This document shows, piece by piece, positions 59,295 through 64,000 of a DNA stretch of 64,000 nucleotides. Within the stretch, counting starts at the first letter, position 1. Every line of letters begins with the position of its first letter. The position numbers and the translations under genes are program-made. The DNA is taken from the NCBI GenBank assembly GCA_022511445.1, contig JAFLVE010000016.1, positions 1-64,000 of the forward strand, in the 5' to 3' direction. Source of the DNA: Clostridiales bacterium (lineage in GTDB: Bacteria; Bacillota; Clostridia; Christensenellales; Pumilibacteraceae). The notes beneath the pieces were generated by a model. It was given only the letters and a program-made list of their open reading frames with translations. It did not search any database and was not told the origin of the DNA.

Positions 59295-60371
59295 TTATTC
59301 CTCGGCGCCGTCCGACTCCGACGGCTCGACGGGCTTTTCGCTCCTGCCGCGGTTATGACGGTCGCGTCCGCCACGTCTTTTCCCGCCCTTTCTCTCGTCC
59401 TTGGGGATAATAACCACAAAGCGGTACGGCTCCTTGCCCTCGGACGCCGTGGTTACTCTGTCGTCGTCCGTCAGCGCGTTGTGAACGGTGCGGCGGTCTA
59501 TGCGCTCCATAGCGTCGAGCTTAATGCGCCTGCCCTTATTTACCGCCTCGTCCGCACGGCGGTGCGCCATTGCGGTGAGCGACGCGGCGCGGCGGCCTCG
59601 GTAGCCGTTGCAGTCCACCGTTACGTTTACACGCGTTTTTTCGGCGCGAGCGCCCGTCTCGGCAAGATAGGAAAGCGCCGAAAGCGTTTCGCCGTGACGG
59701 CCTATTATGAGCGAATCGTCGCCCGCGGGAGCGTCTATATTGATAAGCTCGGGATCGGACTCGTCCTGCTTCACCTCCGCGGTAAAGCCCATTAACGCAA
59801 CGACCTCCTTTATAAAGCCGCAAGCTTTATTAAGCGCCTCGATCTCCTCCTCGCGCGTAGGTTTTTCGACCTTTTTGACCTTATCACCCTTTTCGACATT
59901 CTCCTCTTTTTCGGCGTTTTCGGGTTTTGAAGGCTTTTCGACCTTTTCCGTCTTTGCGGGTTTTTCGGGTTTGTCCGCTTTTTTCGCAGGCTTTTGCGCC
60001 GTAGCCTTTTCGGGCTTTTCGGCTTTATCGGTCTTTACGGGCTTTTCCGATTTCTCTGCCTTTTCGGGTTTTTCGGGCTTTTCCGTTTTTTCGACCTTAT
60101 CGGATTTTTCCGTCTTTATGGGTTTTTCCGCTTTTTCGGGCTTTTCGGCAGGGGGCTCAACCTTTTTTTCGGGCTCTTCCTTTTTTACTTCGGGCTCCTC
60201 TTTTTCGAGTGTAAGTCGAACCTTTGCTTTACGGAGAAATCCGCCCGCGTCCACAACCTCGACGTTAACCTCGTCGAGCGTTGCGTTTAGGGCGGCAAGC
60301 CCTTCGTTTATGGCGTCGTCCACCTTTTTGGCGACGACGAGTACCGAGTACAAATCTCTTTCGGTTATCAC
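59295..60371 (-). CDS. jag: Jag/KhpB RNA-binding protein (Jag_N-KH-R3H) with long KPEK-rich linker
   Basis: N-terminal Jag_N-like; KH segment INIDAPAGDDSLIIGRHGETLSALSYLAE; R3H segment RRIKLDAMERIDRRTVHNAL; downstream of yidC. Confidence 0.92.
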   Translation of the reverse strand: MITERDLYSVLVVAKKVDDAINEGLAALNATLDEVNVEVVDAGGFLRKAKVRLTLEKEEPEVKKEEPEKKVEPPAEKPEKAEKPIKTEKSDKVEKTEKPEKPEKAEKSEKPVKTDKAEKPEKATAQKPAKKADKPEKPAKTEKVEKPSKPENAEKEENVEKGDKVKKVEKPTREEEIEALNKACGFIKEVVALMGFTAEVKQDESDPELINIDAPAGDDSLIIGRHGETLSALSYLAETGARAEKTRVNVTVDCNGYRGRRAASLTAMAHRRADEAVNKGRRIKLDAMERIDRRTVHNALTDDDRVTTASEGKEPYRFVVIIPKDERKGGKRRGGRDRHNRGRSEKPVEPSESDGAEE

Positions 60372-60387
60372 GTTGTTATCTCCTTAA

Positions 60388-61836
60388 CTACTTCTTTTTG
60401 CCGCCGTCTCTCATATCGATATTCATGAGCTCGTTGGGATCGGGGCGGCCGCTACGCTTGACTGCGCCTGCTGATTTTTTGCCCGTCTTGCTTTTTTCTT
60501 TTTTCTCGGCGGGCGTGGGCGGAGTCTCCTTTACGGGCTTCGCGCCGGCATTGGGGTTGGCGCCTTTTACATAGTGAATGATAGGCGAATCGTTATACGA
60601 GGTTATTCCCGTGCGGGTGCTGCCCGTAGCGATTCCGTAGTGGCGTTTTGTGCGGCGGCGCTCGGAAAGCTTAATTATTCCCGTAAACAGCACGTTTAGT
60701 AGCAACGACGTCGCGCTGTTAACCGCCATGTACAGCGTGAATATCGACGCGTATTGCAATGAGAAGAAAAGCATAAGCGCCGGCATCATGAACATCATAA
60801 CCTTCATGCTCGTCGCAAAGCCGCCCTTTTCGTTGGTCTGCCCCGCGCGCTTTTGCTGCAAAGACGAAATGAACTGCGATGCAACCGATAAAAGCAATAC
60901 GAGTATGGGGAGCACGAGGTAGCCGTTTACCTTTCTGTGCGTGTTTTCGGAAGACAGGAGCTTGCCCATAACCTTGTTGTACATTGTGGGGTCGCTTCCG
61001 TCCGCTATGAGGATAGCAAGCTGTGCGTCGGTAAGTCCGCTCACCGCCTCCGTGTTGTACTTTCTGTTCTTAATCGAATCGTAGAACTTTTTGTAATCGA
61101 GTATCGCCTGATCGTTCCAAGGCACGTCTGGCGCCCAGATATTTTCTATCCACAAGAATTTGGCTTGCTGCGGTTTTTTGTAATCGAAAGAGTGATCCTT
61201 GTTAAGCTCCTCGATAAACTTTTCGGCAAAGTCGTCGGATAGGTCGTACTTTTCTTTAAGCTCGCCGTTAAGCCATTCCTCGGTTATTCCGTCGTAGTAA
61301 AGCCTGACGACAACGTCCTGACCGACTTCCTTTGCAAGCGTATCTCGAGCCTCTTCGCCGTGAGAGTCCACAACCACCGTTTCCGCCGCGGTGTATCCGT
61401 CGTACAGCGCAACGTACTGCTTAAAGGTCATGTACGAGGCGATTGTGTACATCGACTGCCAGAGCGTAATAAATACGACAAGGGTGACTATCATGGGAAT
61501 ACAGGACGAAAAATAGCTGTAGCCTTCCTTTCGGTTAAGCTCCATCTGCGCGCGCGAAAACGCCTGCTTGTCGTTACCGTATTGCTTTTGGAGCTTTTCC
61601 ATAGTCGGCTTTAACCGCTCGGTTATAATCTGATTTTTCCGCATTTTGTAGCGCTGGAAAAAGTCTAGCGGCGAAAGGACAATCTTTAACAGCACGGTAA
61701 ATACGACGACTCGCCAGCCGTAATCCGCAATAAACGAAAATACGTTTAGTATGAGTAAATGCCACGGCTTGCTCGGCGCCACAATCGTGGGGGCAACCGC
61801 GCTGAAAAATGACATTACCGAATTTAAAAGAGCCAT
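60388..61836 (-). CDS. yidC: Membrane protein insertase YidC/Oxa1
   Basis: VFTVLLKIVLSPLDFFQRYKMRKNQIITERLKPTMEKLQKQYGNDKQAFSRAQMEL; start trimmed to MALLNSVMS. Confidence 0.95.
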   Translation of the reverse strand: MALLNSVMSFFSAVAPTIVAPSKPWHLLILNVFSFIADYGWRVVVFTVLLKIVLSPLDFFQRYKMRKNQIITERLKPTMEKLQKQYGNDKQAFSRAQMELNRKEGYSYFSSCIPMIVTLVVFITLWQSMYTIASYMTFKQYVALYDGYTAAETVVVDSHGEEARDTLAKEVGQDVVVRLYYDGITEEWLNGELKEKYDLSDDFAEKFIEELNKDHSFDYKKPQQAKFLWIENIWAPDVPWNDQAILDYKKFYDSIKNRKYNTEAVSGLTDAQLAILIADGSDPTMYNKVMGKLLSSENTHRKVNGYLVLPILVLLLSVASQFISSLQQKRAGQTNEKGGFATSMKVMMFMMPALMLFFSLQYASIFTLYMAVNSATSLLLNVLFTGIIKLSERRRTKRHYGIATGSTRTGITSYNDSPIIHYVKGANPNAGAKPVKETPPTPAEKKEKSKTGKKSAGAVKRSGRPDPNELMNIDMRDGGKKK

Positions 61837-62108
61837 TTCATATCTCCATGAGGGTTGTCGGGCACGGGATCGAATCCGCCCGATTTCCAGGGCACGCACC
61901 TAAGCAGGCGTTTTGTGCCGAGAAATATGCCTCGAATTACACCGAACTTTTTTATGGCATCCACCATGTACGTGGAGCAGCTCGGCGTGTAAATACATAC
62001 GTCCGGCGTTAAGGGCGAAATGCACTTTTTGTAAAAATACACAAGCCCCAAAAACAGCCACCTGAATGTGATTATGCTTATGAGAATGTTTTTCGTACGC
62101 TTCTTCAT
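61824..62108 (-). CDS. yidD: Membrane protein insertion efficiency factor YidD
   Basis: YKKCISPLTPDVCIYTPSCSTYMVDAIKKFGVIRGIFLGTKRLLRCVPWKSGGFDPVPDN. Confidence 0.96.
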   Translation of the reverse strand: MKKRTKNILISIITFRWLFLGLVYFYKKCISPLTPDVCIYTPSCSTYMVDAIKKFGVIRGIFLGTKRLLRCVPWKSGGFDPVPDNPHGDMKWLF

Positions 62109-62434
62109 ACCAACAACCCCGCGCGCCCAAACAGCTTAACGAGCTGTCCTTCGAGGGAAGCGTAATCCTTTCCTGCGGCGGACGGGTTTGCGGCGATTAC
62201 CGCCTGACAGCCGCGAAGCCGACGGAGCATGCAGTTAACCGCGGCGCGAAGCCTGCGCTTAACCTTGTTGCGGACGACCGCCTTGCCCACTTTATTGGAA
62301 ACCGAAAATCCCACACGCGCGGTCTTTGCGGGTGTGAAATACAATACGACGTCGGGTTCGCTCAGCCGCTTGCCCTTACGGTAAACGTAGGCAAACGAGC
62401 CGTGCTTATTCAGCCTGTTGGATTTAGCGAGCAA
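62105..62434 (-). CDS. rnpA: Ribonuclease P protein component (TTG start)
   Basis: RLNKHGSFAYVYRKGKRLSEPDVVLYF...RVGFSVSNKVGKAVVRNKVKRRLR. Confidence 0.95.
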   Translation of the reverse strand: MLAKSNRLNKHGSFAYVYRKGKRLSEPDVVLYFTPAKTARVGFSVSNKVGKAVVRNKVKRRLRAAVNCMLRRLRGCQAVIAANPSAAGKDYASLEGQLVKLFGRAGLLV

Positions 62435-62584
62435 TTACTTTCCGAGCGGCTTCGGCGTAAGGTTCTTTCTGCCCTTGTTGCGGCGGCGGGAAAGGGTGCG
62501 ACGGCCGCCCTGCGTCTTCATTCTTTGGCGGAAGCCGTGCACTTTGCGTTGCTGACGTTTTTTGGGTTGATAAGTTCTTTTCAT
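62435..62584 (-). CDS. rpmH: 50S ribosomal protein L34 (49 aa, absent from ORF track)
   Basis: Translated by hand: [49 protein letters not shown]. Confidence 0.97.
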   Translation of the reverse strand: MKRTYQPKKRQQRKVHGFRQRMKTQGGRRTLSRRRNKGRKNLTPKPLGK

Positions 62585-62798
62585 GGTTGTTTCTCCGTTT
62601 CGGCGGCACTGCGCCGTATATCACATATCGGTTATTATATCGCACAATCCCTTTTAAGTCAAGGATTTTACGCCAATTCTTTAATCGACGGGTATTATCG
62701 TAAACTTTTCTCCGCCCTATCTTTTTAACCGAACTCCGTCCGCAAAAAAAGACGGCAAAACGAAAGTCTTTCATATGGAATTACTTGCGGTCAAAAAA

Positions 62799-62830
62799 CC
62801 CGCTGCACTTCGGAAACGAAGTATAGCGGG
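62799..62830 (-). terminator. Hairpin terminator (downstream of GH31), part of a dispersed composite repeat
   Basis: CCCGCTGCACTTCG-GAAA-CGAAGTATAGCGGG with T6 on the minus strand. Confidence 0.75.
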
Positions 62831-62961
62831 CTATACTTTTACTATGCGGCTAACGCCTGACCTCCGCTGCGTTCGCTGCGCTCACTTCGGTCGAAATGAT
62901 GGGCAGGCGGTAGTAAGTGCGACTATACTTAATTTAAGCGGTAACGTTTTTACTACCGTCC

Positions 62962-63025
62962 GTCATTCCGAGCTTGTCGAGGAATCTAGGCGCGTATGCG
63001 CCGCACTTAATGTTAAACAAATCAC
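62962..63025. repeat. Dispersed intergenic repeat, copy B (CATTCCGAGCTTGTCGAGGAATCTAGG...)
   Basis: Near-identical to copy A at 31482-31545. Confidence 0.75.
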
Positions 63026-63135
63026 TTTGCGGCAGCGGTATATCGCTATGTAGTAACGTAAGGCAAATAAAAGTTTTTTTGGAACGCAAGCACTTTAATA
63101 CGCTCGCCTTTTTGTTTTGTCCTTCGCTTTAAAAA

Positions 63136-64000
63136 TTATTTAAGCTTGAATCTAACCTCGGTCGATTTATCGAGAGGAAGGGTTAGCTTAACCTCGGCTA
63201 TATCGCCGTCGGGCGCGCCGCCGTCAAAGCCGAACGGATAGGCGTCCTTGTCGCACGGAATAATCTCGAACGGAACTTCTTCCCCGTTTAGATAAACGCC
63301 GTCAATCTCGCCGCACGACATACTTAGGTGGTAGCGGAGCGACACGCTTCTTTGAGAGAACTTATCCGCGCCGTCATAGCTACCCTCCGCCTTGTCTAAT
63401 GTAAAGATAACGGCATTCTCTCCTTTGTCGTACTCGAGAGAATATCCTTGCTTTCGGCACACGCCGTACTTGTACGCCGTCGTTTGCCTGTCGTCCTCGT
63501 AAAGATAAGATTTTGCTTTCCTCTCCTTGGACGGGTAAATATCGAAGGCAAGCTCGTTCCAGGTCTGTTCGGCGGTGGTCTGCGCGTTTTTGCCGAGGGC
63601 GAGCACGCTGCCCGGACGAACGAAAATCGGATAGTCCTTTATTCCGAAATAGGCGACGTGCTTCCCCTTACTGTACTTTGTGCCGTCGAAAACGTTAATA
63701 TATCCGTCCTCGGGAATATAGAAAGGATGCTTTTTGACCGCCGAGTCGGGATCCGCTTTTTCGGACAGCTTTTTGTACAGAAGCTTTACGACCGCCTCGC
63801 CGCCCGCCTGCATGTAATCCATTTTAACGGAGTATTCTACCCCCTTTTTGAGCGAGACGGCTTTTTGCGGGTAAGCGGCGTGGAATGTCCAGTCGTCCAA
63901 AACAAGCTCCCCGTCGACGTAAAGCCTTGTTCCGTCGTCGTTGCACACGTACAGCTCGGCGTCGGTATCGAACTTAAGCTTAAATTCAAACACGGCGGAA
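63136..64000 (-). CDS. C-terminal part of a GH31-like glycosidase with PA14-like segment; 5' end beyond window
   Basis: FEFKLKFDTDAELYVCNDDGTRLYVDGELVLDDW (PA14-like); IFVRPGSVLALGKNAQTT...ELAFDIYPS (GH31 C-terminal/DUF5110-like). Frame open to the right edge; the listed GTG start is internal. Confidence 0.82.
   Translation of the reverse strand, partial: SAVFEFKLKFDTDAELYVCNDDGTRLYVDGELVLDDWTFHAAYPQKAVSLKKGVEYSVKMDYMQAGGEAVVKLLYKKLSEKADPDSAVKKHPFYIPEDGYINVFDGTKYSKGKHVAYFGIKDYPIFVRPGSVLALGKNAQTTAEQTWNELAFDIYPSKERKAKSYLYEDDRQTTAYKYGVCRKQGYSLEYDKGENAVIFTLDKAEGSYDGADKFSQRSVSLRYHLSMSCGEIDGVYLNGEEVPFEIIPCDKDAYPFGFDGGAPDGDIAEVKLTLPLDKSTEVRFKLK

Noticed and set aside
59707-60387. Phe/Ser/Gly-rich 226-aa plus-strand ORF (FSGFSAFSGFSVF...)
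   Set aside because: Antisense translation of the KPEK repeat linker of jag; low complexity only.
62775-63053. 92-aa plus-strand ORF containing HSELVEES
   Set aside because: Spurious translation of a dispersed intergenic repeat.
1-64000. tRNA, rRNA, transposase or integrase genes
   Set aside because: None could be recognised in intergenic regions or among the translated ORFs.

Overview
This 64 kb window looks like part of a Gram-positive, Clostridia-like chromosome, probably spore-forming given a spoIIE homologue. Almost every gene reads on the minus strand. The most striking feature is missing from the ORF track because its stop codon lies off the left edge: one uninterrupted minus-strand reading frame from position 16559 to position 1 (at least 5,519 codons). 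It encodes a giant secreted or surface protein with a signal peptide, an EF-hand-like loop, a BspA-like Leu-rich region, roughly 38 degenerate tandem Ig/MBG-like repeats (NxWTTxPxxxGWxYG...AGxYxLxxxVxGTxNYExL), and a transmembrane segment right at the window edge. A perfect consensus sigma-A promoter (TTGACA-N17-TATAAT) precedes it. The remainder is mostly housekeeping: a GH13 enzyme, Wzz-like protein, recF, ComEC-like MBL protein, patatin, pdxST, rplI, two large lipoproteins, LMW-PTP/LOG/nucleoside phosphorylase genes, a feo operon with candidate metal-regulator operators, rsmF-like, ecfA1-ecfA2-ecfT-truA, aconitase, two guaA paralogues (one lacking the GATase domain), a class III Fic protein with a degenerate catalytic motif, typA, spoIIE, and jag-yidC-yidD-rnpA-rpmH without an adjacent dnaA. 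The numerous long plus-strand ORFs are mostly antisense shadow ORFs.
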